64,000 nucleotides of DNA from Veillonella tobetsuensis (lineage in GTDB: Bacteria; Bacillota; Negativicutes; Veillonellales; Veillonellaceae), in the NCBI RefSeq assembly GCF_001078375.1, contig NZ_BBXI01000002.1, forward strand, positions 161,670 through 225,669, read 5' to 3'. Positions within the stretch are counted from its first letter, which is position 1; every line of letters starts with the position of its first letter. The position numbers and the translations under genes were made by a program. Shown here piece by piece: positions 26,251 to 35,709 of this stretch. The notes under the pieces are model-generated. The model ran no database searches. It worked only from the letters and a program-made list of their open reading frames with translations, and was not told the origin of the DNA.

Positions 26251-27002
26251 CAAAACGGATTATTCCTTGTTTGGATGTAGATAATGGGCGCGTTAAAAAG
26301 GGTGTCAACTTTGTAAACCTCGTCGATGTAGGTAGTCCTGTAGATATTTCTGCTACCTATGAGGAACAGGGGGCCGATGAGCTCGTATTCCTAGATATTA
26401 CGGCAACCGTAGACAGACGCACGACGATGCGTGATGTGGTGACAGATATTTCAAAACACGTATTCATGCCTCTCACCGTAGGTGGTGGTATTAAAACCGT
26501 AGATGATATGAGCGCATTGCTGAAAGCAGGTGCCGACAAGGTGTCTCTTAATTCAGCCGCTTTAGCACGACCAGAACTCATCAGTGAAGGTGCTCAAAAG
26601 TTTGGTAATCAATGCATGGTTGTTGCTATTGATGTAAAGACGGATCCAGAGACTGGTACATGGTATGTGTACACCCATGGAGGGCGCAATCGTAGTGATT
26701 GGGAAGCCCTAGCGTGGGCTAAAGAAGCGGTGAGCCGTGGCGCTGGTGAGCTATTGGTGACAAGCATGGATAAGGATGGCACCAAATCTGGCTTTGACAT
26801 CAAATTATACAAGGCCTTGGAAGAGGTCGTAGATGTACCGATTATCGCCTCCGGTGGAGCTGGTACGGTACAGCATTTTATCGATGTTTTTACCGAGACC
26901 GGCGTTACGGGTGCATTAGCAGCATCTATATTCCATTTTGGTGAAATCAGTATTCCCGACTTGAAATCACAACTTAAAGCAGCCGGTATTGCTGTTAGAT
27001 AG
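26244..27002 (+). CDS. hisF: imidazole glycerol phosphate synthase cyclase subunit HisF
   Basis: The 252-residue (beta/alpha)8 barrel starts [21 protein letters not shown] with the catalytic Asp11, and has [11 protein letters not shown] and the phosphate site [13 protein letters not shown]. It uses ammonia from HisH to form imidazole glycerol phosphate and AICAR. Its partner hisH lies at the far end of the operon, after hisC, rather than next to it. Confidence 0.96.
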   Translation: MLAKRIIPCLDVDNGRVKKGVNFVNLVDVGSPVDISATYEEQGADELVFLDITATVDRRTTMRDVVTDISKHVFMPLTVGGGIKTVDDMSALLKAGADKVSLNSAALARPELISEGAQKFGNQCMVVAIDVKTDPETGTWYVYTHGGRNRSDWEALAWAKEAVSRGAGELLVTSMDKDGTKSGFDIKLYKALEEVVDVPIIASGGAGTVQHFIDVFTETGVTGALAASIFHFGEISIPDLKSQLKAAGIAVR

Positions 27003-27022
27003 ATTAGGAGATTGTAGTATAC

Positions 27023-27337
27023 ATGAAACCAGATTTTAATAAGGGTGGTGGCTTGCTGCCAACCGTTGTGCAAGATAGTATAACTAAAGAAGTACTTATG
27101 GTGGCGTGGATGAACGAAGAGAGCTTTCACAAAACGTTAGAAACCAAGGAAACTTGGTTCTGGTCCCGTTCTCGTCAGGAGTTATGGCACAAGGGCGGTA
27201 CTAGCGGCAATGTACAACATGTTGTAGATATGAAGCTCGACTGTGATGGAGATACATTGCTTGTACTCGTTAAAGCAGAAGGTCCAGCGTGTCATACGGG
27301 GGCTGTGAGCTGCTTTTTCAATGATGTAGAAGCCTAG
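27023..27337 (+). CDS. hisI: phosphoribosyl-AMP cyclohydrolase HisI
   Basis: The 104-residue enzyme has [33 protein letters not shown] and the metal-binding DCDGDTLL and GPACHTG. It opens the purine ring of phosphoribosyl-AMP. Here it is separate from HisE, unlike the fused enteric HisIE. Confidence 0.95.
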   Translation: MKPDFNKGGGLLPTVVQDSITKEVLMVAWMNEESFHKTLETKETWFWSRSRQELWHKGGTSGNVQHVVDMKLDCDGDTLLVLVKAEGPACHTGAVSCFFNDVEA

Positions 27338-27415
27338 GCATATAAAAGAAGCGATATATTTGTTATATGATGTGAAGTGGCGCAAAGGCGTTAGCTTTCA
27401 CAAAGGAGAATAGAT

Positions 27416-27745
27416 ATGGCCCATGAACAAACATTAGAGGAATTATACGCCATCATTAAAGGGCGTAAAGAAACGCCGAAAGAAGGATCCTATACGAATT
27501 ATTTATTCGATAAAGGGCTCGACAAAATCTTGAAAAAGGTGGGCGAAGAAGCGACAGAGGTTGTCATCGCTGCAAAAAATGAAGACACTCAAGAGCTGGT
27601 GTACGAAACGGCGGATGTATTGTATCATTTGCTCGTATTATTGGTGGAAAAGGGCGTTCCTTATGAAGCGATTTTAGAAGAGTTGGCAAGCCGCGAGGGC
27701 GTGGTGAGTAAAACCGCGGAGCGCAAAGCGATTACAGATTTGTAA
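27416..27745 (+). CDS. hisE: phosphoribosyl-ATP pyrophosphatase HisE
   Basis: The 109-residue all-helical MazG-like enzyme contains GEEATEVVIAAKNED and ETADVLYHLLVLL, the paired acidic motifs that bind magnesium. It removes pyrophosphate from phosphoribosyl-ATP. An AAAGGAG site precedes the ATG, after a 78-base gap from hisI. Confidence 0.95.
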   Translation: MAHEQTLEELYAIIKGRKETPKEGSYTNYLFDKGLDKILKKVGEEATEVVIAAKNEDTQELVYETADVLYHLLVLLVEKGVPYEAILEELASREGVVSKTAERKAITDL

Positions 27746-27755
27746 GGAGTATAGT

Positions 27756-28838
27756 ATGAAGAAGATTATTGGCCAATTAAAGCCCTATGTGCCTGAGGAG
27801 CCTGCAGAGTCTGTAAAGGCACGCCTAGGCGTAGATCGTCTTGTGCGATTGTCTGCCAATGAGAATCCTTATGGTACATCGCCAAAGGTGCGTGAGGCAG
27901 TGCTTGATTATGTAGTTAACAATGATGCTAACTTATATCCAGATGGTAATGCATCAGCTTTGCGGGCTAAATTGGCAAACTATTGGAATGTAGAGGAAAA
28001 TCAACTGGTTATCGGCGTCGGCCTTGATGAGGTGATTTCCATGGTAAATAAAACCTTTATCAACACAGGCGACTCCATTGTTATCAGTGTGCCCGCTTTT
28101 TCTGAGTACGGCCTTAATGGTCTTGTGGAAGGTGCTGTAATTCGCGAAGTACCTTGTATCGAAGCAACCGGTCAGTATGATTTCGGTGCTATGCGTAAGG
28201 CCGTAGATGATACAACACGCATCGTATGGATTTGTAATCCTAATAATCCAACAGGTACCTATGAATCTGTTGAAGATATTCGTAAATTCATAGGTACATT
28301 GCCAGATAATGTGTTAGTTATCATCGACGAAGCATACATAGATTTTGTAACCTCTGTTGAGGTGCCTACCGCACGAGTGTTGCTTGATGAATTTCCTAAT
28401 GTATGTATCATGCGCACCTTCTCTAAGGCTTATGGTCTTGCGAACTACCGCGTAGGCTATATGATGAGTAGCGCTGAATTAGCGAATTATATTCAAACAA
28501 TCCGATTGCCATATAATTTGAATACCTTGTCCCAAGTGGCTGCAGAGGCGGCGTTTGAGGACCAAGAATTCTTGCGCGCTACGGTTAGAAAAAATGCGGT
28601 AGAACGCGATTTATGGGAACAGACCTTAGATGAGGTAAAAGCGACTTACTATAAGAGTGGTGCTAACTTTATCTTTATGTCCGTACCCAATGCGGAGGTT
28701 CTCGCTGATGAGTGGCTAGCTAAGGGCTATCAAGTGCGACGTGGACAACGAGAAAATTGGCTTCGTGTAACATTGCCACCTGCAGACGATGGTGCTATTA
28801 TGCGCTCTCTTTTGAAAGACTATATGGCACGCCAATAA
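27756..28838 (+). CDS. hisC: histidinol-phosphate aminotransferase HisC
   Basis: The 360-residue PLP enzyme of fold type I has SANENPYG at the N-terminus, WICNPNNPTGTY in the middle and the PLP lysine in TFSKAYGLANYRVGY near residue 225. A C-terminal Arg-containing QRENWLRVTL completes the set. It transaminates imidazole acetol phosphate. Its position in the his operon supports this substrate over aromatic amino acids. It starts 10 bases after hisE with AAGGAG. Confidence 0.94.
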   Translation: MKKIIGQLKPYVPEEPAESVKARLGVDRLVRLSANENPYGTSPKVREAVLDYVVNNDANLYPDGNASALRAKLANYWNVEENQLVIGVGLDEVISMVNKTFINTGDSIVISVPAFSEYGLNGLVEGAVIREVPCIEATGQYDFGAMRKAVDDTTRIVWICNPNNPTGTYESVEDIRKFIGTLPDNVLVIIDEAYIDFVTSVEVPTARVLLDEFPNVCIMRTFSKAYGLANYRVGYMMSSAELANYIQTIRLPYNLNTLSQVAAEAAFEDQEFLRATVRKNAVERDLWEQTLDEVKATYYKSGANFIFMSVPNAEVLADEWLAKGYQVRRGQRENWLRVTLPPADDGAIMRSLLKDYMARQ

Positions 28839-28902
28839 TATAGATCGATTATATAGCGATGTATATTATGATTTTTATAGGCGTAAAAGAAAGGATATCA
28901 CT

Positions 28903-29520
28903 ATGATTGCCATAATTGATTATGATGCTGGTAATACGTTTAATGTACAAAAAGCATTACAACATATCGGACTTGATGCGGTGTTGACTGCTGACCGTGA
29001 CACCATATTAGCGGCTGATGGTGTGATTCTACCTGGTGTGGGCGCCTATGCATCGGCTATTTCCGTCCTTCGTGAACGAGGTCTTATCGAGGTCATTCAC
29101 GAGGTGGTAGACCGTAATATACCTTTACTTGGCATTTGCCTCGGCATGCAGCTCTTGTTTGATGAATCTGAGGAATACGGTCCAACCCCGGGATTAGGTA
29201 TTATTCCAGGTACTGTGAAAGCTATTCCCAGTAATTTAGGCCTACGCGTTCCTCATATGGGGTGGAATCAAAATACATTATGTCGTAAAGACAGCGTTTT
29301 TTCTGATGTGGCTGATAAATATACATACTTTGTGCACTCTTATTATGTGGACACCGATTCTCAATATATTACAACAACAGCCGATTATGGCATTCAAGTG
29401 CCCGGTATTGTAGAGAAGGGCAATGTGTATGGCATGCAGTTTCATCCTGAAAAAAGCGGTAATGTAGGGCTTGATTTGTTGCGTACGTTTGGAAATATCA
29501 TATTAAAAAAAATAAAATAG
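28903..29520 (+). CDS. hisH: imidazole glycerol phosphate synthase glutamine amidotransferase subunit HisH
   Basis: The 205-residue class I glutaminase has nucleophile Cys in LGICLGMQLLFD near residue 80 and the catalytic His-Glu in MQFHPEKSG near residue 184. It supplies ammonia to HisF. It is the last gene of the his operon. No clear terminator follows before the cstA promoter, so read-through into cstA is possible. Confidence 0.95.
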   Translation: MIAIIDYDAGNTFNVQKALQHIGLDAVLTADRDTILAADGVILPGVGAYASAISVLRERGLIEVIHEVVDRNIPLLGICLGMQLLFDESEEYGPTPGLGIIPGTVKAIPSNLGLRVPHMGWNQNTLCRKDSVFSDVADKYTYFVHSYYVDTDSQYITTTADYGIQVPGIVEKGNVYGMQFHPEKSGNVGLDLLRTFGNIILKKIK

Positions 29521-29574
29521 TCTTCGATATATGCTTTTAACGAATAATGAGTATCTAGAATGAGAAAGTGTAAA

Positions 29575-29602
29575 TTGACATATCCTTGTTTAGTTATACA
29601 AT
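29575..29602 (+). promoter_or_regulatory. cstA promoter
   Basis: TTGACA (29575-29580), a 16-base gap and TACAAT (29597-29602). The start point would be near 29609, giving a leader of about 100 nt. Confidence 0.65.
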
Positions 29603-29626
29603 AAGATTGTAAGTACTCATCAATTT

Positions 29627-29711
29627 ATAAGCTACAGTGGCATTGGAGACCTAGCTTTATTAGAAATATTTATTCGGCACCTCCGATGTCATGTACATTG
29701 GAGGTGTCTTT
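29627..29711 (+). promoter_or_regulatory. cstA leader with a Shine-Dalgarno-sequestering hairpin and a competing copy
   Basis: A 14-bp stem (29676-29689 with 29695-29708, two G-U pairs) buries the cstA ribosome binding site GGAGGTG. The right arm contains CATTGGAG (29696-29703). The same octamer occurs upstream at 29641-29648 and could instead pair with CTCCGATG (29681-29688), freeing the site. The upstream copy lies in the loop of a small stem (AAGCTA with TAGCTT). The layout fits an RNA switch with mutually exclusive folds. The ligand, protein or temperature signal is unknown. Confidence 0.5.
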
Positions 29712-31544
29712 ATGGTTATGAATGGTATTTACTTTGTTATAGCCTCCGCGTGTATTCTGATTTTAGCATACCGCTTTTATGGGGCTTTCATAGCTGCGAA
29801 GGTATTGACGTTGGACCAGTATCGTCCTACACCGGCTATGACACACAATGATGGTCACGATTATGTGCCAACAAACAAATGGGTTACCTTTGGTCATCAC
29901 TTTGCTGCTATTGCTGGCGCAGGGCCATTGGTAGGTCCAGTTATCGCCGCACAGTTTGGTTATTTACCTGGCGCATTATGGATTCTAATTGGTTCCGTAG
30001 TAGCAGGTGCTGTGCACGATATGGTTATTCTATTTGCATCAGTTCGGTATGATGGTAAATCCATCGCGGATATTGCCCGTGAAGAAATCAGTAAACTCGC
30101 TGGCTTTGGTGCTATGCTTGCTACCTTGTTCCTATTAGTTATCACCCTCGCTGGTATGGCCGTAGTAGTAGCTAACGCATTGCATAACTCTCCTTGGGGG
30201 TTCTTCTCCGTATTCGCTACCATTCCAATTGCTATTTTTATTGGTATTTATTTGAAATGGTTGCGCCCTGGTAAAATCCAAGAGGCTACAATCATCGGTG
30301 TAGCATTAATCTTTGCCGCTATTATTTATGGTCCAAACGTAGCAGCTAGTGAATATGCACACTGGTTCACCTATGATTTGCAAACCATTGAAATTATGCT
30401 TGCCGTGTATGGTTTCTTTGCTGCAGCATTACCAGTATGGTTATTGCTTGCTCCTCGTGACTATTTGTCTACATACCTTAAAATCGGTACAATCGGCGCC
30501 TTGGCGCTTGGCATTATCGTTGTAATGCCTGAAATCCAAATGCCAGCTGTTACTCCATATATCTGGGGTGGCGGTCCTGTATTGAAAGGGTCTGTATTCC
30601 CTTACATCTTCATTACGATTGCATGTGGTGCTTTATCTGGTTTCCATACAGTAATTGCTACAGGTACAACACCTAAAATGCTTACTAATGAAAGAGAAAT
30701 CTTGCCTATCGGTTATGGTGCGATGTTAACAGAAGGCTTCATCGCTATGATGGCGTTGATCGCAGCGACTGCATTGCATCCAGATGATTACTTTGCTATT
30801 AACTCCACAGTTGAATCCTTCAAGGCATTAGGACTTCAAGTTCATGAATTGCCAGCATTGTCCGCAATGGTTGGGGAAGACTTGATGCACCGTCCTGGTG
30901 GCGCCGTATCCCTTGCAGTAGGTATGGCTCATATCTTCTCTAGATTGCCTAACATGGATCACTTGATGGGTTACTGGTATCACTTCTGTATTATGTTCGA
31001 AGCATTGTTCATCATGACTTTGATTGATGCTGGTACTCGCGTAGGTCGTTACTTACTTCAAGAATTATTAGGTCATTTCCATCCTAAATTCAACGACCAA
31101 CATTGGGTTCCTGGTGTATATGGTTGTGCAGCTTTGATTTGTATCTTGTGGGGCTACTTAGTTCTACAAGGTAACATCGGTATTATCTGGCCTCTATTCG
31201 GCGTATCTAACCAATTATTAGGTACTATGACATTGGCTGTAAGTACTACTGTTATCATGCGACTTGGCCGTAAACGCTATGCGTGGGTTACAGGTGTTCC
31301 ATGTATCCTAATGGCTATCGTTGCTATCGCTGCAGACTATGAAAATGTATTCTTCAGCTACATTCCTGCTGGTAAATGGATTCTAGTAGCATTTAGTGCT
31401 GCTATGTTCCTCATGATTCTTATCGTATTAATCGAAGCTATACGCAGCTGGATTCGCTTGTCTAATATTCCTCAAGACTATCGCAGTCAAGCAGAAATTG
31501 AGGCTGAAAGCCTTGTAAAATACGGTAAAGGCGTAAAAGCATAA
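29712..31544 (+). CDS. cstA: carbon starvation protein CstA family transporter
   Basis: This 610-residue integral membrane protein has well over a dozen hydrophobic segments. It has VTFGHHFAAIAGAGPLVGPVIAA near residue 55 and SGFHTVIATGTTPKML near residue 310, both strongly conserved in CstA/BtsT. The family takes up pyruvate or peptides when carbon is scarce. The ATG at 29712 follows GGAGGTG by 6 bases; an in-frame ATG at 29691 would lie inside the hairpin loop and is unlikely. CstA of enteric bacteria is controlled at translation, which fits the structured leader here. Confidence 0.92.
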   Translation: MVMNGIYFVIASACILILAYRFYGAFIAAKVLTLDQYRPTPAMTHNDGHDYVPTNKWVTFGHHFAAIAGAGPLVGPVIAAQFGYLPGALWILIGSVVAGAVHDMVILFASVRYDGKSIADIAREEISKLAGFGAMLATLFLLVITLAGMAVVVANALHNSPWGFFSVFATIPIAIFIGIYLKWLRPGKIQEATIIGVALIFAAIIYGPNVAASEYAHWFTYDLQTIEIMLAVYGFFAAALPVWLLLAPRDYLSTYLKIGTIGALALGIIVVMPEIQMPAVTPYIWGGGPVLKGSVFPYIFITIACGALSGFHTVIATGTTPKMLTNEREILPIGYGAMLTEGFIAMMALIAATALHPDDYFAINSTVESFKALGLQVHELPALSAMVGEDLMHRPGGAVSLAVGMAHIFSRLPNMDHLMGYWYHFCIMFEALFIMTLIDAGTRVGRYLLQELLGHFHPKFNDQHWVPGVYGCAALICILWGYLVLQGNIGIIWPLFGVSNQLLGTMTLAVSTTVIMRLGRKRYAWVTGVPCILMAIVAIAADYENVFFSYIPAGKWILVAFSAAMFLMILIVLIEAIRSWIRLSNIPQDYRSQAEIEAESLVKYGKGVKA

Positions 31545-31570
31545 ATCTGATTTGCTATACTAAACGAAAG

Positions 31571-31598
31571 CGCACTCACATTGGTGGGTGCGTTTTTT
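31571..31598 (+). terminator. terminator after cstA
   Basis: CGCACTCA pairs with TGGGTGCG (one G-U), followed by TTTTTT. Confidence 0.85.
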
Positions 31599-31619
31599 GT
31601 TTGTAAATCTATAGTATGA

Positions 31620-31647
31620 TTGGTTTTGTAAAATTTAATGCTATAAT
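31620..31647 (+). promoter_or_regulatory. extended -10 promoter that would give a leaderless mRNA
   Basis: TTGGTT (31620-31625), a 16-base gap and an extended -10 TGCTATAAT ending at 31647. Only 6 bases separate it from the ATG at 31654. Transcription should begin at or within a base or two of the start codon, and no Shine-Dalgarno is present. Confidence 0.6.
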
Positions 31648-31653
31648 AAACGT

Positions 31654-33276
31654 ATGACTAGACGAATTCGCTCGTATTGGAGCAAATATATACAACTATA
31701 TAAGCGAGGTATATTAGGCATCATTACGTTTATTGGCATTACAGTAATCATTATATCTATATTAGCCACTGTTGCTAGTCGCGGTATGGGGGTCATTTTT
31801 AATGAGGTAATAGCACGTCAGACGATGATGAAAGGGTCCGTTACTGTTGCTAGTTTAACTGCAACCCCATGGGGGACTATATCCTTTGAAGATTTACAGT
31901 GGAACGATGAAGAGGGGCATCAGTTGATGTCTGTTCCATCAGGTAAGATACGCGTTAATATGTGGGATGTGATTACCCGTAATTTTAAAGCGTCTGCTAT
32001 TCGCGGTATAGAATTAAATGATGCGGTTATTGTAGTAGATTTGGATGATGATAATCGAGTTGATTTTGTGCCAGCATCCCCTGATGTTAATAAGCCTTTA
32101 ACTGAGGTAGCTCAATGGCCTAAAGCACCTAAGAAAACGACGTTAGAACGTCAAGAGGAACTTGGCAAAAAGGTGCGTAACTTTAACTGGAACGGTCAAC
32201 ATATCGATGCCATTGTTAAGCTTTCAAACTGCCAATTGGAAATATTCCAAAAGAATCGACATTATGTGATGAACGATGTTAATGCGCGGTTTGATATTGA
32301 TACAAAGAGTGCCATTCGCGTAGACATGAAAACAGGCAAATTCGGTGGTACAGCCATTGGCGATGGTCTTACCTTAGAAGGGCGTATTGATTTAAAGGAC
32401 GTGCTAAAGGATCGTATGCCTACGCTAAATATGAATCTAAACATATATGGCGTAGATCCTGCATCACTTGGTTTTGGTGATAGTATTCACGATAAGATGA
32501 CCTTGCTTACACGAGTAAATGATGATTTTAACAGACCATTTGCCTCTGGTCGGGTTACGATGCCGATTCTTAAAATTCCAGCGTTAACCTTTGAAAATGT
32601 AGTAGGCGATGTGATGTACCAAGATGGCATCTTGAAATTTCAAGATGTGTACGCCAATGTATTTGGAGGCAAACTAAAAGCAGAAGGTATATATAATCTA
32701 GATACTCGTGCCTATGAGTTGACGGGTGTAGCCACAGATGTAGATAGTAGTATCGCCTTGAAAATACCGGACTTTGCCGTTCCTGTCTCGGCCAATCTTA
32801 ATTTTTCTAGCAAGGGTCAGCCAAAGGATATGGTCGTATGGGGCGATTTTACATCTGGTGCAGGCCGGTATATTTTAATCCCTATACAGTCGATTACAGG
32901 GCGCTTTCACAATCAAGGACGACATTTATCCTTTGCAGATGTAAAGGTACATACGTCGATATCTACAATTTCTACGAATGCATTACATATTGATAATGGG
33001 GAATTAACACTGGGGCCGTTGAATATTACATCCAATGGGGGAAGTAATTTTGCCATTTACGATGAGGATGCCTTTGATGAATTAGGTAATACAATGAATC
33101 GCATCAAAAATGATATGACTCAAGTCGGTCAAAATATGAAACGTGTTACAGACAATACGAAATCGATACATCAAGTAGAGTTAAGACCGCCGAGTGATAC
33201 AAAAGACGTCTTGAATGATGCAAAGGAATCGATTAATGGCATATCAGACAGTTTAAAAGTCATTAAGATACGATGA
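31654..33276 (+). CDS. AsmA/TamB-like envelope protein, single N-terminal anchor
   Basis: The 540-residue protein has one N-terminal membrane segment (about residues 20-42) and then a long stretch of alternating beta strands with repeated amphipathic segments such as LTLEGRIDLKDVL and VFGGKLKAEGIYNL. This is the look of AsmA/TamB-type bridge proteins, which carry phospholipids between inner and outer membranes. The last 60 residues are helical and hydrophilic. Such proteins fit a diderm Firmicute. No ribosome binding site precedes the ATG. The assignment rests on overall pattern. Confidence 0.6.
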   Translation: MTRRIRSYWSKYIQLYKRGILGIITFIGITVIIISILATVASRGMGVIFNEVIARQTMMKGSVTVASLTATPWGTISFEDLQWNDEEGHQLMSVPSGKIRVNMWDVITRNFKASAIRGIELNDAVIVVDLDDDNRVDFVPASPDVNKPLTEVAQWPKAPKKTTLERQEELGKKVRNFNWNGQHIDAIVKLSNCQLEIFQKNRHYVMNDVNARFDIDTKSAIRVDMKTGKFGGTAIGDGLTLEGRIDLKDVLKDRMPTLNMNLNIYGVDPASLGFGDSIHDKMTLLTRVNDDFNRPFASGRVTMPILKIPALTFENVVGDVMYQDGILKFQDVYANVFGGKLKAEGIYNLDTRAYELTGVATDVDSSIALKIPDFAVPVSANLNFSSKGQPKDMVVWGDFTSGAGRYILIPIQSITGRFHNQGRHLSFADVKVHTSISTISTNALHIDNGELTLGPLNITSNGGSNFAIYDEDAFDELGNTMNRIKNDMTQVGQNMKRVTDNTKSIHQVELRPPSDTKDVLNDAKESINGISDSLKVIKIR

Positions 33277-33368
33277 AGTTTAAAATTTTTCATACGCTAT
33301 TTAGCTCTTTGCTTTCCTTGCTACAAAACTTGTTCAACGTCTTCTTTAAATAAAATATGATTAACGGA

Positions 33369-33438
33369 ACGGCGACTATTAATATGAAACCGCCGTTTTA
33401 CATATGCTAAAGCCCTTCGGTAGCGTCCGAAGGGCTTT
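33369..33438. terminator. two successive terminator hairpins between convergent genes
   Basis: A first stem pairs ACGGCG with CGCCGT followed by TTTT (about 33370-33400). A second, perfect 12-bp stem (33409-33420 with 33427-33438) has A and T flanks and can act in both directions. They separate the TamB-like gene from the stalk-domain gene on the other strand. Confidence 0.8.
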
Positions 33439-33451
33439 GTTAGTTGTAGTA

Positions 33452-34147
33452 TTATTTTGTGTTTTTGTCAGTTGTTTGTGTACGTTTAACCTTGATAAGA
33501 GGTTCGTCCTTTGTAGTAGTCTTTGTATTAGATTCTACTTTTGTAGTCACCTTGTCAGATGGTGGCAAGAATGTATTAATTCCGTTTGTATGCACTACAT
33601 CTGTATTTGTTGTAGATTGAAGTTGCATGCGTTGTGGAGCAATAAAGATTTCATCCTTCGTGATTTTTACATCATTTAATAATAATTTGAAGACATTAGG
33701 GCTAACGAATAATTGACCATCTATCATGCGTGGTGTAGGTAGCATAGATTCGGATGTATCAAGGTTGATAATTTGCAACTTGCCTTTTCTCACGATTTGC
33801 GCTTGATCTGGCTGGATAGCTAGTGTGGCAATGCTCATATCTACCAATGCCGTTTTTGTTGGTGTGTCCCACGCCACCTTATAGCCTAATGCTTCTGATA
33901 CTTGTCGTAATGCTACGAGCGGTTGGCCGTTTACATAGGCTACGTTTTGATGGTCCTTCACCGGTTCTAATACCTTGCCATCCACGTTAATATGATGTTG
34001 TGTCGTTACGGACGCAGGTTTCTCTAGATTTTGAGCTGGCGCAGGTGTTTCCATGCCGATTGCTGCATGTGCTGGCTGTGCCATGCCTACTGTGAAAGCT
34101 AGCGCACCTAGAGCGATGCTAGATAAAATAAGCTGTTTTAATTTCAT
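33452..34147 (-). CDS. exported protein with copper-amine-oxidase-like (stalk) domain
   Basis: The 231-residue protein has a signal peptide ending AQPAHA-AI (cleavage near residue 28). A domain like the copper amine oxidase N-terminal 'stalk' domain follows: VAYVNGQPLVALRQVSEALGYKVAWD and then PRMIDGQLFVSPNVFKLLL. The domain is common in exported proteins of Firmicutes and is thought to be structural or cell-surface binding. The C-terminal 50 residues are Thr/Lys-rich and probably unstructured. AGGGAGG-like sequence precedes the ATG. Confidence 0.8.
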   Translation of the reverse strand: MKLKQLILSSIALGALAFTVGMAQPAHAAIGMETPAPAQNLEKPASVTTQHHINVDGKVLEPVKDHQNVAYVNGQPLVALRQVSEALGYKVAWDTPTKTALVDMSIATLAIQPDQAQIVRKGKLQIINLDTSESMLPTPRMIDGQLFVSPNVFKLLLNDVKITKDEIFIAPQRMQLQSTTNTDVVHTNGINTFLPPSDKVTTKVESNTKTTTKDEPLIKVKRTQTTDKNTK

Positions 34148-34364
34148 AAGGGACCTCCATAAGGTGTTATATCGTTTTGAATGTATTAATATTACTAAAT
34201 GTATATGAATATTTTATTATAAATTTTAATTTGATGCAATTAATAATACAACTATATAAGTTGTTAATTTATTTTGCATAAACCATAAATTTAATAATAG
34301 TTTGCGCTTTACAAAAAAACTTTAATTATGCTGTTCTGTTGATAGAAAAAATTATGATTTAATC

Positions 34365-35024
34365 ATGATTGGTAAAATTACTATTGAGGATAATAGTGCA
34401 GACTCTGTCAAGGATAATATTAAAGCTGTTGGTGGAACGATTTCAGGTAAAATAGTCAATTTAGTAGCTTCTAATGATGTATTTTTACAAGCAGCAATGA
34501 ATACAAGTGAAAAACTTGAAAATGCTAAGAGTAAAGGTTGGTCTGTTGGGGCTAATATTAGTGTTGCTGGCGGCGGTATACTAGATTTTGAGGCAAGTGC
34601 TAATGCTGTAAAAGAAAAGCGTAATATGAGCTCAAGCAATGGAAAAATGAAAAGTAATTATGTAATTATTACTGATCAAGCTGCTATTTCAAATGGTACA
34701 ATAGAAGTACGAGACTCTGATTTTAATATTCAAACACTGTCCCGAGATACAAAAGAGAGTTTAAATAAGCTTGATGAAATCTTCGATAAAAAGAAAATTG
34801 AAGAACGTCAAGAATTATCTAAATTATTAGCAAAAGAGAAACCTGATGTAGCTCAAATCTTAAGTGCACTACTAGGTGCTGCAGGAGCTAAAGCTGATGC
34901 TTATTATGATACTGAGAAGAGAAAGGGAAAAATTAAGTTTGGTCTTGCAGGGGGCTATTATGGAGGAGCTCTTGGTGTAGTTATTGAAGAAAATGAAGAT
35001 CAGAAAAAGAATCGTAAGAATTAA
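34365..35024 (+). pseudogene. fragment of a CdiA/filamentous-hemagglutinin-type exoprotein
   Basis: A 219-residue frame reads like the region just before the toxin domain of contact-dependent inhibition proteins. Hemagglutinin-repeat-like beta text comes first (VNLVASNDVFLQAA, then KGWSVGANISVAGGG), followed by the helical LDEIFDKKKIEERQELSKLL that typifies the pre-toxin region of CdiA. There is no signal peptide, TPS domain or VENN motif, and no convincing ribosome binding site before the ATG. A normal CdiA has thousands of residues. I infer a 3' remnant or an orphan cassette left by recombination. The last 45 residues are not recognisable as a toxin. Confidence 0.6.
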
Positions 35025-35038
35025 TAGGAGCATTTAAA

Positions 35039-35242
35039 ATGTTTTTAAAGATTTATAATTATTTTGTGAGAGGCGTTGTACTTTTCTTTCTTATAATTAT
35101 CCCTTTTACTATTGTTACAAATCCTGAAATGATTGAGGATGAAGTCGATTTTTATTTTTTTGTTACTGTATATATTGTAATCCTTTTGATCTACGTGGTA
35201 TGGACCTATATTTATAACTATTTAAGTCGTAAAAGGAGTTAG
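35039..35242 (+). CDS. small membrane protein, two transmembrane segments
   Basis: The 67-residue protein has two hydrophobic helices (about 9-28 and 40-60) and a basic C-terminal tail (YLSRKRS). AGGAG precedes the ATG at 35039, 14 bases after the exoprotein fragment. It is unrecognised. Position right after a CdiA-like 3' end is where immunity genes lie, and several CDI immunity proteins are small membrane proteins. That role is inference only. Confidence 0.6.
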   Translation: MFLKIYNYFVRGVVLFFLIIIPFTIVTNPEMIEDEVDFYFFVTVYIVILLIYVVWTYIYNYLSRKRS

Positions 35243-35247
35243 TATTT

Positions 35248-35649
35248 GTGCATATTCATTTGCCCTTAGTTTGCGTAGTTATCTTTTACTCGGCAATTGT
35301 TCTCTATTGGATTATATATAGGATACTTTTAAGAAAAAAACTTTCACCATTACTAGTATCTTTAATTGCTAATTCTAATTATGGTTTTATGAAAGTTATC
35401 TCTTGGGCAATAATTATTACATACCCCTTCATGCTATTTAGCATGTTTTATTTCTTAGATTACATAGCCGTGCCAATTGTTATGGCTTGGTTTTTACAAC
35501 CTGTTTTAATTGCAGCTACATTATTTAGACAACCGCTACATTGTCGCTATTATGAATGGGCTAGAAAAAAACAAATGTATGTAGTGTGGATTGTATTCTT
35601 TTATTTATTAGCGGTTCTAGGTTTATTGAAATTCTATGATTTTTTGTAG
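35248..35649 (+). CDS. four-helix membrane protein, unknown
   Basis: The 133-residue protein has about four membrane segments and starts at a GTG with AAAAGGAG 9 bases upstream. No family is recognised. It follows the preceding small membrane gene by 5 bases, so the two form an operon. It is strongly AT-rich, like the whole 34.1-36.2 kb island. It is a candidate orphan immunity or accessory protein. Confidence 0.6.
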   Translation: MHIHLPLVCVVIFYSAIVLYWIIYRILLRKKLSPLLVSLIANSNYGFMKVISWAIIITYPFMLFSMFYFLDYIAVPIVMAWFLQPVLIAATLFRQPLHCRYYEWARKKQMYVVWIVFFYLLAVLGLLKFYDFL

Positions 35650-35709
35650 CGTTTAAGTTGTAAAGAGAAAAGCATATTTCTATTATTTATAGTCAAGAGA
35701 GAAATAGTC

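Noticed and set aside
33404..33679. Plus-strand frame over the stalk-domain gene
   Set aside because: It begins inside the terminator hairpin and is antisense to a gene with a clear signal peptide and domain.
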